Of a stretch of 64,000 nucleotides of DNA, positions 8,945 to 18,152 are shown one piece after another. The position numbers and the translations under genes are program-made. Source of the stretch: Flagellimonas okinawensis (GTDB lineage: Bacteria; Bacteroidota; Bacteroidia; Flavobacteriales; Flavobacteriaceae); assembly GCF_029194005.1 (NCBI RefSeq), contig NZ_JARFVA010000001.1, forward strand, positions 248,001-312,000, written 5' to 3'. The notes under the pieces are model-generated. The model had not been told where the DNA came from, ran no database searches, and saw only the letters and a program-made list of their open reading frames with translations. The number at the start of each line of letters is the position of its first letter. Position 1 is the stretch's first letter.

Positions 8945-8952
8945 CAAAGATA
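8945..8952 (-). promoter_or_regulatory. Promoter -7 element for tsaC
   Basis: On the minus strand this reads TATCTTTG, an exact TAnnTTTG match. Transcription would begin near 8938, about 12 bases before the chosen ATG at 8926. This is the evidence that decides the tsaC start. Confidence 0.6.
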
Positions 8953-9140
8953 ATACTTAATTCAGCTTACCCCACTTGCATACCGAGACTGTTAAATAAA
9001 TGATAAAGCACCCAACCAAAAACAATTATGCAATCTATATAAAAGCACAAGGGGCATTCATCAATCCATATTGGGCATTGATTGGTTTTAACCAAATATT
9101 CTAAAAGATAAGCCTCAATTTTAATAAAAATTGCTATTTG

Positions 9141-9767
9141 ATGAAATTAAGAAACATACCATTAATAATTTTTACCCTTTTAAACATCTTATTCTTCCCA
9201 AGTTGTCAAAACATGAACAGTTCTAAATCGAAAAACCAGCAATTGACAGGTTATGAGGTGCTTGACAAATTGGACAGTTTGGCAACCCGACTCAACAACT
9301 TGGAATCAAAAGACTGTGAAAACATTGATGAGATTGTGACCATAAATGAGCAGATGCGCAGAATTATTGAAGATATTTATTCTAATAATGTATTGGATGA
9401 ATTGATTACAGCTGCACATAAAGAAACCCATCAAATTGTGTTTGCATCATCTGAAGATAAAAATGTTGGAGTGTTTTCATGGGAATCCAAACTGGATTGT
9501 TTGGGTCACAATATCAAAAACATTGCTCTGTTCCGGTCCAACAATAGGGTAAGCACCTCTTCTTTATATGGAAAATCAATGATGTACAGCGAAGTGTCAC
9601 TGCTCAAAAACAATAATAACAAAATGCTCTACCAACTTAAAGGCACATCGCATTTTGGTGAAAATAAGGTGAACGGATACACAATCAGCAACGGACAATT
9701 GATTGAATCACAAATTCCTAACAAAGCTGTTTCCAGACAATATGCCAATTCTACCCTTGAAGAATAG
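9141..9767 (+). CDS. Putative lipoprotein of unknown function
   Basis: I do not recognise this 208-residue protein. It begins with a hydrophobic signal ending FFPSC (Cys22), an imperfect lipobox, so it is probably a lipoprotein. A polar linker and a predicted helical stretch (about 35-95, LDSLATRLNNLESK and following) lead into a mixed segment. ATG was preferred to the TTG just before it because the signal peptide begins at MKLRN. It lies between tsaC and the convergent membrane hydrolase and ends 12 bases before that gene's stop. Nothing in the context indicates a role. Confidence 0.7.
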   Translation: MKLRNIPLIIFTLLNILFFPSCQNMNSSKSKNQQLTGYEVLDKLDSLATRLNNLESKDCENIDEIVTINEQMRRIIEDIYSNNVLDELITAAHKETHQIVFASSEDKNVGVFSWESKLDCLGHNIKNIALFRSNNRVSTSSLYGKSMMYSEVSLLKNNNNKMLYQLKGTSHFGENKVNGYTISNGQLIESQIPNKAVSRQYANSTLEE

Positions 9768-9779
9768 GTTCTATTATTA

Positions 9780-11984
9780 CTATTCCTTGGTATAAAACCC
9801 GATATCATCCAATACAACAACACCCAAGGTATCCTTATCAAAGACTAAATTGATACTTTTTAATTTATCCAATTTTAGGCTATCGTTCTTTTTTAAGAAT
9901 GATGACACGGGCAAATAACAACTTTTCAATTGCACCTCTGAGTTTTTTCCAATCATATCCTTATCCAAAAAATTGAACTTGGTGAACTTGGTCTTAATAA
10001 TATTGGGCAAGCTGTTGTAATCAGAAATTCCCACCGAAGCCGCATTGTTCAGGCTATCCTTGAGCATAACCGTAAAATTGAAACCCACCTTGGGTTCATC
10101 TTCAATTTTGTCCTCCAGCTTTAATTCCGCAATGTCCCCCATGGCCAAGGATATGGCCAACGTATCCGCCGAACTTAAATTCTTAAGGGTATCGGGCAAT
10201 AAAATAGTGTACACCGGTATTGAATCAGTATCGGTATCTTTGGTATAATTCCAACCCAATACTAAAGTATTGTTCTGTTGACTGCCACCGTCCCTAGCCT
10301 CCAGTTCGGTTTCCCTCCAAACCTTAAAATTCTCGGCAAACAAGGTTATACTGTCCAAAGTACTGGTGATATCCAAACCATCTTCGAAGTTTACCAGTAC
10401 ATTTTTATGCGCATCACTATACTGGCTTCTGTATGTTTCCTTGGGCAACCAATCACTGACCAAATCCACATTTTTAAACATGGGTCTGTACGCTTTATTT
10501 CCTTTGAGCACTGCCTCTGCAAATGCGCTTACATAAACCTTGGCTACTTGGCGCTGCTCTTCCCCTGTCACCAATGGTGTTAAATTGAGCAACCATTTCA
10601 TTGGAGCTCCAAAATCCGAACGCCCCCAAGTAGAATTAAACTGTCCATGATTTGCATGATTCATGTACAACCCAGTTTTAAAGCCATCAAAGTTTTCTGA
10701 AAATTGTAATCTATGGTAAGGCCTCATTCCCCAAAAACTGGTCTCGTCCGAATCATACGCACCTTGTATGGACATATAGTTGATATCCTTAAGACTGATT
10801 TCACGATTATACCTGTAGTCCGTTGGAGCTATTGAGATTACCCCTTTGATTCCAAAACCAAACTCAAATTTTTCATTGCCATTATCTGGAAATCTGTCCA
10901 ATTGGTTAAATGCTGCGGCAATGGATACGGCCTCTCCTCCCCTGGAATGCCCTACTAAAATCACTTTATCCAAGTCTGCTTTTCCATAGAGCTCAGCGTC
11001 TACATCTTTGTTCCATTTTCTCCATTGTTCCAAATGTTTCAAAAGAAGCCAGGCACGTGTTGGCATTTCCTTACCTCTAAAATCTCCCGACCAATGTCCA
11101 TTTATAAAATTTTCATCTACCGAAATCCCAATAATTCCTCTACTGGCCAATACTTCGCCTAAATAGGCATAGCCACCATCGGAATAATCGATCATGCTGT
11201 GGTTGCCATGTACCATCATTACCACAGGAAAAGGTCCATCACCTTTGGGCATATAGACCCTTGCATTCAAAGGGAAGCTGTCTACACCAAACCCCCAAAA
11301 CTTCTCACGCCATTTCTTCTTTTTACCTTTCCAATCTGGCAATAGCAATGATGCATCCACGGTAGGTGTTTTTACCCTAACCTCTTCTGCAAATTCCACC
11401 CGTTTCTTATCGGTTCCACTTCCATAGGTAAACACCTCTACATCATAGTTCCCCTTTGCAGAGGGGTCTTCTATCCCAAGTTCACTTAAGGTTTTAATAG
11501 CCATAGTTTCTCCCGGCGATTCTTCCACATAAGGATCACCATCCAAAGAGTTAAAACCTACAAAGCCCAATATTGCAATTATTATTCCCGCTAGAATGGA
11601 CAATGTCCCTGCTTTGACATTCTTTTTCTGGATAAATTGCCATACTCCAGAAGTTAATAACAACAAACAGATAAATCCCAGTAGAACTAGTCCATAAAAT
11701 AAAAGAGCAGGCCACCTAAAGGCATACATCCGCATGATATAAAAAGTAAAAAAACCTCCCAATAAGGATGTAATAATGGCAATAGGTATTTTTTTGAACA
11801 GGGGCAAAAGCCATGAAAACACCAATTTTAGGATAACGAGCAATACAATCCCTATCAAAATGGCCACAAGCATGGTAATCCAAGCCGGGTAACCGAGTTC
11901 ATAGTGATAACCGGCAATACCAAATAGGGTTACAACAAGTAAAGCAATAGCTAAAAATACGGGTTTAAAAAAGAGGTTCTTCAT
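9780..11984 (-). CDS. Membrane-anchored alpha/beta hydrolase
   Basis: The 734-residue protein has four or five N-terminal membrane helices (about 5-160) and then an alpha/beta-hydrolase domain. FPVVMMVHGNHSM supplies the oxyanion region, ILVGHSRGGEA carries the nucleophilic Ser (GxSxG, about residue 347), and NHANHGQFN is a candidate for the catalytic His. The region resembles PAF-acetylhydrolase or chlorophyllase-like hydrolases. The last 200 or so residues look like a beta-sandwich. The catalytic domain probably faces the periplasm. Substrate is unknown. It is a single gene flanked by a convergent lipoprotein gene and, upstream, by the uvrD-like gene 146 bases away on the same strand. Confidence 0.75.
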   Translation of the reverse strand: MKNLFFKPVFLAIALLVVTLFGIAGYHYELGYPAWITMLVAILIGIVLLVILKLVFSWLLPLFKKIPIAIITSLLGGFFTFYIMRMYAFRWPALLFYGLVLLGFICLLLLTSGVWQFIQKKNVKAGTLSILAGIIIAILGFVGFNSLDGDPYVEESPGETMAIKTLSELGIEDPSAKGNYDVEVFTYGSGTDKKRVEFAEEVRVKTPTVDASLLLPDWKGKKKKWREKFWGFGVDSFPLNARVYMPKGDGPFPVVMMVHGNHSMIDYSDGGYAYLGEVLASRGIIGISVDENFINGHWSGDFRGKEMPTRAWLLLKHLEQWRKWNKDVDAELYGKADLDKVILVGHSRGGEAVSIAAAFNQLDRFPDNGNEKFEFGFGIKGVISIAPTDYRYNREISLKDINYMSIQGAYDSDETSFWGMRPYHRLQFSENFDGFKTGLYMNHANHGQFNSTWGRSDFGAPMKWLLNLTPLVTGEEQRQVAKVYVSAFAEAVLKGNKAYRPMFKNVDLVSDWLPKETYRSQYSDAHKNVLVNFEDGLDITSTLDSITLFAENFKVWRETELEARDGGSQQNNTLVLGWNYTKDTDTDSIPVYTILLPDTLKNLSSADTLAISLAMGDIAELKLEDKIEDEPKVGFNFTVMLKDSLNNAASVGISDYNSLPNIIKTKFTKFNFLDKDMIGKNSEVQLKSCYLPVSSFLKKNDSLKLDKLKSINLVFDKDTLGVVVLDDIGFYTKE

Positions 11985-12130
11985 AAAAGGGGAAGTTGGT
12001 TGGTTTGGTCTAAAAAATTCAAAATAATAGCATTGAATTTAAGCATTTTTGACTACCTGAACCACCTCCTAAAGATTAATTAGAAAATCCCTAAACCTAT
12101 TATGGTTTCATTATCAGAAACAGAAAATTT

Positions 12131-14464
12131 CTATTGGGCATTGTCCAAAACCTCAAGTTTGGCAAAACGGAGCAACAATTTTTTGATTCCTCCCTGATCA
12201 AAATGTATTTCCGCCTTCCTATCATTGCCCGCCCCCTCGATATTGAGGATTTTGCCCCTACCGAATCGGGTATGGTTTACCCTTGCCCCTACAACCAGTC
12301 CAGGGTCTAGATCCATCGGCTTTGCAGGTGAAGAAATTTCTGGTTTGAGCTTCCGCAATTTACGCAATTGGCTCTCGTTGGGCTTTTTAACACTTGGTGG
12401 AGTTCCATTGGAAGGTTTTACCTGTCGTAACTTGCTTTTATCTACCTCTCCAAAAATATTCTTGTCGATCATGGATTTATAGCGGTAACCATCATTCACT
12501 GGAGTAAGGTTCTCTACATATTGTTCCTCGATTTCTTCCAAAAAACGACTGGGTTCCGCATCGATAAGTTTACCCCAACGATATCTGTTTTGGGTATAAG
12601 TAAGAAATGCCTGTTTTTCTGCCCGGGTCAATGCTACGTAAAACAGTCTGCGCTCTTCTTCCAACTCACTCCGGGTATTCATACTCATGGCAGAAGGAAA
12701 TAAATCCTCCTCCATACCCACAATATACACATAAGGGAACTCAAGTCCTTTGGCTAAGTGAATGGTCATCAAAGCTACTCTGTCATCATCCTCGACCTCT
12801 TTGTCCATATCGGTGGCGAGTGCTACATCTTCCAAGAACTCAGTAAGACTGCCAGTAGCGTCGGCGATTTCTTTTTGTCCTTCCACAAAATCCTTGATAC
12901 CATTGAGCAACTCCTCAATGTTTTCCATTTTAGCAATGCCTTCAGGAGTACCGTCTTTTTTAAACTCCAACAAAAGACCTGTTTTTTTAGCTACATGTTC
13001 AGCCAAGGTAAAAGCATCCGACCCCTCGTTCATGATCTGAAAACTCTTGATCATGGTCACAAAATCCGCCAATTTTCTTTTGGTGCCGGCATTTATGTTT
13101 AAATTGAGTTTGTCCAAGTGCTCCATAACCTCATAAATGGAGCGGCCGTAATGGTTGGCTGCAACAACAAGTTTATCAATGGTGGTTTGCCCAATGCCCC
13201 TTGTTGGAAAGTTGATCACCCGCTTCAATGCCTCCTCATCCTTCGGATTAATAATCAAACGTAAATATGCCAGTACATCCTTGATCTCTTTACGTTGATA
13301 GAATGATAAACCTCCATAAATACGATAGGGAATATCCCGTTTGCGCAAGGCGTCCTCGATAGCACGGGATTGCGAGTTGGTTCTGTACAAGACTGCAAAA
13401 TCACCGTTTTGCATCTGTTGTTGCATCTTGTTCTCAAAAATAGAACCTGCCACATAACGTCCTTCTTCGGCATCGGTAACACTACGGTGAATTTTAATCA
13501 GTTCACCATCATCGTTAGAGGTCCATACGTTCTTCTCCAACTGGTTCTTGTTATTGGCAATTATAGAATTGGCAGCGTTAACAATGTTTTTGGTAGAGCG
13601 ATAGTTCTGTTCCAAACGATATACGGCAACATTGTCATAATCACGCTGAAAATTAAGGATGTTACTAATGTTGGCCCCACGGAAGGAATAAATACTCTGG
13701 GCATCGTCCCCCACCACGCAAATATTTTGATATCTATCCGATAATGCTTTTACAATCAAGTACTGTGAATGGTTGGTATCCTGGTACTCGTCCACCAAAA
13801 TATATCTGAACCTATCTTGATATTTCATCAAAACCTCTGGAAAACGTGTCAACAATTCATTGGTGCGTAAAAGTAAGTCATCAAAATCCATGGCGCCGGC
13901 CTTAAAGCATCTATTCACATAATTTTGATAGATCTCCCCAAGCCTAGGTCGTTTGGCCATGGCATCCGCCTCCATCAATTCAGGGTTCTGGAAATATGCC
14001 TTAACAGTGATCAAACTGTTTTTATAGGACGAAATCCTGTTCTGTACCTGTTTGTATTTGTAAATATCCTTGTCCAACCCCATTTCTTTGATGATCGCTG
14101 CAATCAATCGTTGGGAATCTTGGGTGTCATAAATGGTAAAATTGCTCGGATAGCCCAATTTATCGCCATCAAAACGCAGTAATTTGGCAAATACCGAGTG
14201 GAAGGTTCCCATCCACAGGTTTTTTGCTTCGGAATTACCCACAATGGTCGCAATACGCTTCTTCATCTCACGTGCAGCCTTGTTGGTAAAGGTCAGTGCC
14301 AAAATATTAAAGGAATCCACCCCCTGTTCCATCAAATGGGCAATCCTATATGTAAGCACACGGGTTTTCCCGGAACCTGCACCAGCAATAACCATTAAAG
14401 GTCCATCTTTATGCAGCACGGGAGCGCGCTGCGCATCATTCAGTTCATCTATAAAATTACTCAA
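12131..14464 (-). CDS. UvrD/PcrA family ATP-dependent DNA helicase
   Basis: The 777-residue superfamily 1 helicase shows the expected motifs in order: the Q-motif LNDAQRAPV, Walker A MVIAGAGSGKT (about 25-35), Ia LTFTNKAAREM, II YILVDEYQDTN, III VVGDDAQSIYSFRGA, IV YRLEQNYRS, V ALMTIHLAKGLEFPYVYIVG and VI RRLFYVALTRAEK. It unwinds DNA 3' to 5' in repair and replication restart. The C-terminal tail carries the VGARVNHTRFGRGKILNIEG segment, a Tudor-like end typical of PcrA that binds RNA polymerase. Length and tail favour PcrA/UvrD over Rep. It has its own unit, divergent from the DsrE-like gene. Confidence 0.93.
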   Translation of the reverse strand: MSNFIDELNDAQRAPVLHKDGPLMVIAGAGSGKTRVLTYRIAHLMEQGVDSFNILALTFTNKAAREMKKRIATIVGNSEAKNLWMGTFHSVFAKLLRFDGDKLGYPSNFTIYDTQDSQRLIAAIIKEMGLDKDIYKYKQVQNRISSYKNSLITVKAYFQNPELMEADAMAKRPRLGEIYQNYVNRCFKAGAMDFDDLLLRTNELLTRFPEVLMKYQDRFRYILVDEYQDTNHSQYLIVKALSDRYQNICVVGDDAQSIYSFRGANISNILNFQRDYDNVAVYRLEQNYRSTKNIVNAANSIIANNKNQLEKNVWTSNDDGELIKIHRSVTDAEEGRYVAGSIFENKMQQQMQNGDFAVLYRTNSQSRAIEDALRKRDIPYRIYGGLSFYQRKEIKDVLAYLRLIINPKDEEALKRVINFPTRGIGQTTIDKLVVAANHYGRSIYEVMEHLDKLNLNINAGTKRKLADFVTMIKSFQIMNEGSDAFTLAEHVAKKTGLLLEFKKDGTPEGIAKMENIEELLNGIKDFVEGQKEIADATGSLTEFLEDVALATDMDKEVEDDDRVALMTIHLAKGLEFPYVYIVGMEEDLFPSAMSMNTRSELEEERRLFYVALTRAEKQAFLTYTQNRYRWGKLIDAEPSRFLEEIEEQYVENLTPVNDGYRYKSMIDKNIFGEVDKSKLRQVKPSNGTPPSVKKPNESQLRKLRKLKPEISSPAKPMDLDPGLVVGARVNHTRFGRGKILNIEGAGNDRKAEIHFDQGGIKKLLLRFAKLEVLDNAQ

Positions 14465-14605
14465 GGGCCAGAAGCTTTTAAAGTAGGCGTGAAATTAGCC
14501 AATATTGATCTTTTGCTAAAATCAAGCTTTCAATTTTTATAAACACTGTTTTTTCGGATTTGGTTTGATTTTTAAATATATTTAAAGCCTCAACTCAATT
14601 AGCTA

Positions 14606-15145
14606 ATGAATTTTCAACGTTTACCCCTATTCCTTCTAGTTTTCACTTCATTTTTAGGATTTTCACAAACAACCAAAACCGGTCCGGTCATTAAAGATTA
14701 TGGTGCGGTTTGGGAAATAGACAATCCCGATTTTAAAACCGACAAAACCCAAGAGTTCAAAGTTGTCTTTGATGTTAAGGATGGACCAAAATCCGATACC
14801 GAACTCAATAGAAACTTAAATACGGTGGCACGTTTCTTAAACATGCACGCCCAAAGCGGTATACCGGCATCTCAGATAAAAGTTGCACTTATAGTCCATG
14901 GAACTGCAGCCAGAAACTTGCTCACAGACGAGGCCCACAAAGAACGGTATAAAGTTGCCAACCCAAACAGGGAACTTGTTGAGCAATTGTTGCAAGCGGA
15001 TGTAGAAGTTATAATGTGTGGACAATCCTCCAAAACAAGGGGTCTTCCAAAGGAAGATTTGATTGAAGGAGTTCAAATTGCCCTATCTGCAATGACAGCG
15101 AACATTCAATATCAAAACCAAGGATACCGTCCTATTAAATTATAA
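14606..15145 (+). CDS. Secreted DsrE/DsrF-like protein
   Basis: The 179-residue protein has a cleavable signal peptide (ending FLGFSQ) and a DsrE-like alpha/beta fold: KVVFDVKDG, LNTVARFLNMHAQSG, IKVALIVHGTAA and VIMCGQSSKTRGL. The Cys in VIMCGQS sits where DsrE-like proteins often hold their reactive sulfur-handling cysteine. Periplasmic DsrE-like proteins of this size are common in Bacteroidota without an assigned function. It is followed after 16 bases by an M20 amidohydrolase, also with a signal peptide, so the two probably form an operon of periplasmic proteins. Confidence 0.82.
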   Translation: MNFQRLPLFLLVFTSFLGFSQTTKTGPVIKDYGAVWEIDNPDFKTDKTQEFKVVFDVKDGPKSDTELNRNLNTVARFLNMHAQSGIPASQIKVALIVHGTAARNLLTDEAHKERYKVANPNRELVEQLLQADVEVIMCGQSSKTRGLPKEDLIEGVQIALSAMTANIQYQNQGYRPIKL

Positions 15146-15161
15146 ACCAACTAACTCTATT

Positions 15162-16448
15162 ATGAAGAAAATTTTAGCACTTGCACTTTGTTCTGCAAGT
15201 TTAACCATGTACGCCCAAGATCATGGGCTCGAAAAAGACATCGCTGCGGTCGAATCCAAAGTAATTAAATGGCGACGAGACATGCACGAAAACCCGGAAC
15301 TGAGCAACCGTGAGTTCAAAACTGCGGAAAAAATTGCTGCCCACCTCAAATCCTTGGGTATGGAAGTACAAACCGGTGTTGCCCATACAGGTGTAGTAGG
15401 CCTTTTAAAGGGAGACCATCCAGGTAAAGTTGTTGCCTTGAGGGCAGATATTGATGCATTGCCTGTTACAGAACGAAACGATCTGCCGTTCAAGTCCGAG
15501 GTGACCTCTGAATATTTAGGACAAGAAGTTGGGGTAATGCATGCTTGTGGACATGATACGCACATTGCCATAATGATGGGAACCGCAGAGGTTTTGGCCA
15601 AAAACAAGGACAAGATACACGGAACCATTAAATTTATATTTCAACCTGCTGAAGAAGGAGCGCCTCCGGGAGAAGAAGGTGGTGCTGAACTTATGGTAAA
15701 GGAAGGTGTTCTTGAAAACCCAAAAGTGGATGCCATTTATGGACTGCACATTGGTTCGTACCTGCCGGTTGGACATATTGCTTACAAGCCAGGCGGGGCA
15801 TTGGCCGCTGCACAGCGTTTTGTCGTGAAGATCAAAGGAAAGCAATCTCACGGGTCACAACCTTGGGGAGGAATCGACCCAATTTTTGTGGCATCTAAAA
15901 TTGTGGATGGCTACCAATCCATCATCAGCCGTGAATTGGAGTTGACCAAAGAAGCTGCCGTGATTACCGTGGGTAAAATATCAGGAGGGGTTCGCAACAA
16001 TATTATCCCAGAAAGTGCTGAACTTATCGGAACCATCCGAACGTTGGATTATGACATGCAAAAGCAAGTAAACGACAGGATGAAAGAAATGGCGGAAACC
16101 ATTGCCAAGGCCTACCGTGCAGAAGCTACTGTAGAAATTGCCAAAGGTGTGCCGATTACGTACAATGATCCTGATCTGACCGCTGCATCCTTGCCGAGTT
16201 TGCAAGAAGTGGCAGGTTCCGAAAATGTACACTTGATCAAAGCGATCACTGGAGCCGAGGACTTCTCCTTCTTTCAGGAGAAAATCCCTGGTTTCTTCTA
16301 TATTTTAGGTGGTAAAGACCCAAATGCTGGACCTGACGAGCATTTTCCACACCACACACCAGATTTTAAGATTGATGACAGTGGTCTTCAATTAGGGGTG
16401 AAAGCCATGACGGAAATCGCATTGGATTATTTGGATAGAAGCAAATAG
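15162..16448 (+). CDS. Secreted M20 family amidohydrolase (hippurate hydrolase / N-acyl-amino acid hydrolase type)
   Basis: A signal peptide (cut after MYAQ) precedes an M20D metallohydrolase of 428 residues. Metal ligands are visible in MHACGHDTH, the EEGAPPGEEGG acidic pair, YGLHIGS and the C-terminal HHTPDFKIDD. The dimerisation domain begins near KGKQSHGSQPWGGIDP. Such enzymes split N-acyl amino acids or peptides; here the reaction should take place in the periplasm. It follows the DsrE-like gene by 16 bases. The inverted repeat 27 bases downstream might terminate the transcript but lacks a T-tract. Confidence 0.9.
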   Translation: MKKILALALCSASLTMYAQDHGLEKDIAAVESKVIKWRRDMHENPELSNREFKTAEKIAAHLKSLGMEVQTGVAHTGVVGLLKGDHPGKVVALRADIDALPVTERNDLPFKSEVTSEYLGQEVGVMHACGHDTHIAIMMGTAEVLAKNKDKIHGTIKFIFQPAEEGAPPGEEGGAELMVKEGVLENPKVDAIYGLHIGSYLPVGHIAYKPGGALAAAQRFVVKIKGKQSHGSQPWGGIDPIFVASKIVDGYQSIISRELELTKEAAVITVGKISGGVRNNIIPESAELIGTIRTLDYDMQKQVNDRMKEMAETIAKAYRAEATVEIAKGVPITYNDPDLTAASLPSLQEVAGSENVHLIKAITGAEDFSFFQEKIPGFFYILGGKDPNAGPDEHFPHHTPDFKIDDSGLQLGVKAMTEIALDYLDRSK

Positions 16449-16474
16449 TCCATCTTTAAATAATTAACTCTTTT

Positions 16475-16517
16475 AGCCCCAATATCCTCCATAATTTGGA
16501 ATTTGGATATTGGGGCT
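16475..16517. repeat. Long perfect inverted repeat overlapping a promoter
   Basis: AGCCCCAATATCC (16475-16487) and GGATATTGGGGCT (16505-16517) are perfect 13-bp complements around a 17-nt loop that itself contains TCCA...TGGA. No run of T follows, so a standard intrinsic terminator is unlikely. The right arm occupies the spacer of the promoter for the next gene. Confidence 0.8.
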
Positions 16518-16526
16518 TGATATTTG
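16495..16526 (+). promoter_or_regulatory. Promoter for the glutamate-synthase-like gene
   Basis: TTTG (16495-16498), a 20-nt spacer and GATATTTG (16519-16526) match the Bacteroidota promoter with one mismatch. The palindrome GTAACTGTTAC covers 16526-16536, at the expected transcription start. The ATG is at 16551. Confidence 0.5.
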
Positions 16527-16550
16527 TAACTGTTACTTCAATCAATTCAA

Positions 16551-18116
16551 ATGGAATCATTCCTCGATTTTTTAGGCGATATCCCGTGGTGGACCTGGAT
16601 TTTAATTTTTCTGATTTTGGTCGCCATACGTGATATCTTTTTTCAAAAAGCCCATACCATAAGCCATAACTACCCAGTGGTAGGTCATCTTAGGTATTGG
16701 CTGGAGAGTATTGGGCCCGAGATGCGCCAATATTTTGTTGCCAACAATCGAGAAGAGCTCCCCTTTAACCGTATAGAGCGGAGTTGGATATACGCGTCGG
16801 CCAAAAAAGAGAACAATTATGAAGGGTTTGGGACCGACAGGGACATTTACAAACATCAACATCTGTTTATTAAAAATGCGATGATCGGGTTTCAAGCCCC
16901 AGAAAATCACCCTAACAATGAACATCCATATTTTTTGCCTTGCGCCAAGGTAATGGGTGCCTATAACAAACGTAAAAAACCATATCGGCCGGCATCTATA
17001 ATCAATGTTTCCGCAATGAGCTTTGGTTCACTTTCAGCTGCCGCCATTGAGTCTTTGAACAAAGGTGTGGAAAAATGCGGTGCCTATCACAATACTGGTG
17101 AAGGAGGGCTTTCCCCTTACCACAAGCAAGGAGGCGATGTCATATTTCACTTTGGAACAGGATATTTTGGTGTTAGATCCCGTGATGGAGGGTTTTCCAT
17201 GAACAAACTAAAAGTTCTTGTAGATGAAAACCCCTGCATTAAGGCCATCGAAATTAAATTATCCCAAGGTGCAAAACCGGGAAAAGGGGGTGTACTTCCA
17301 GGTTCTAAAATAACGCAAGAGCTTGCAGAAATACGAGGAGTAGAAGTCGGTAAAGATGTAATCTCCCCTCCTACCCATAAAGCTTTTTCCACCATACCTG
17401 AACTTATGGACTTTATAGAATCCATCGCCGAGGAAACCGGGTTGCCCGTGGGTATAAAAGGTGCTATCGGTAAAATTGATCAGTGGCAAGAATTGGCCGA
17501 TTTAATGAAAAAAACCGGCAAAGGACCGGATTTCATCACCGTAGATGGTGGCGAAGGCGGTACCGGTGCTGCTCCCCCTAGTTTTGCCGATCATGTTTCC
17601 TTGCCCTGGAGTTATGGATTTTCTTCTGTCTACAAAATATTTTTAGACCATGGTCTTACCGATAGAATCGTATTTATTGGAAGTGGAAAATTAGGCTTCC
17701 CCGGAAAAGCGGCCATGGCATTTGCCATGGGAGCGGATTGTATCAATGTAGCGCGAGAGGCAATGATGAGTATTGGTTGTATTCAGGCCCAAGTTTGCCA
17801 CACAAATCGCTGCCCAGCTGGAGTGGCCACGCAGAGCAAATGGAGACAAAGTGGGATTAATGTCCCATTAAAATCCGATAGACTTGCCCAATATTTCAAT
17901 ACGTTTAAAAAGGAATTTCTAGAAATAACCCATGCCGCTGGCTACGAGCATCCCTGCCAATTTCATATGGAAGATATACAAGTGAATGTAGATGATGATT
18001 ATCTTAGCAGCGATATTAGAAGGGTATACAAGTATCAAAAAGAGAAAGTACCTTTCACATCCATGCAAGAGCTTTATGATTGCGAGCACCTTGGAGGCAA
18101 AAAAGAAATTAATTAA
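16551..18116 (+). CDS. FMN-binding glutamate synthase family protein
   Basis: The 521-residue protein has one N-terminal membrane helix (WWTWILIFLILVAI) followed by the FMN barrel domain of ferredoxin-type glutamate synthase (INVSAMSFGSLSAAAIESL, NTGEGGLSPYH, GAKPGKGG, TVDGGEGGTGAAP). The 3Fe-4S cysteines are present in CIQAQVCHTNRCPAGVATQ (about 410-428). There is no N-terminal glutaminase domain, so it cannot take nitrogen from glutamine by itself and is not a normal GltB. Stand-alone proteins of this kind are widespread and their reaction is not established as far as I know. A membrane-anchored oxidoreductase is the safest statement. The next gene starts 36 bases downstream. Confidence 0.88.
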   Translation: MESFLDFLGDIPWWTWILIFLILVAIRDIFFQKAHTISHNYPVVGHLRYWLESIGPEMRQYFVANNREELPFNRIERSWIYASAKKENNYEGFGTDRDIYKHQHLFIKNAMIGFQAPENHPNNEHPYFLPCAKVMGAYNKRKKPYRPASIINVSAMSFGSLSAAAIESLNKGVEKCGAYHNTGEGGLSPYHKQGGDVIFHFGTGYFGVRSRDGGFSMNKLKVLVDENPCIKAIEIKLSQGAKPGKGGVLPGSKITQELAEIRGVEVGKDVISPPTHKAFSTIPELMDFIESIAEETGLPVGIKGAIGKIDQWQELADLMKKTGKGPDFITVDGGEGGTGAAPPSFADHVSLPWSYGFSSVYKIFLDHGLTDRIVFIGSGKLGFPGKAAMAFAMGADCINVAREAMMSIGCIQAQVCHTNRCPAGVATQSKWRQSGINVPLKSDRLAQYFNTFKKEFLEITHAAGYEHPCQFHMEDIQVNVDDDYLSSDIRRVYKYQKEKVPFTSMQELYDCEHLGGKKEIN

Positions 18117-18152
18117 AACACAATAACTTAGACCCAATCAATTGTACTACTT

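Noticed and set aside
8927..8947. Upstream start for tsaC adding seven residues
   Set aside because: An exact promoter -7 element at 8945-8952 overlaps that start, and the family begins near the internal MAEL.
12096..12116. Hairpin AAACC-TATTAT-GGTTT upstream of the membrane hydrolase gene as terminator of the uvrD-like gene
   Set aside because: The stem has only five pairs and is not followed by a T-tract on the relevant strand.
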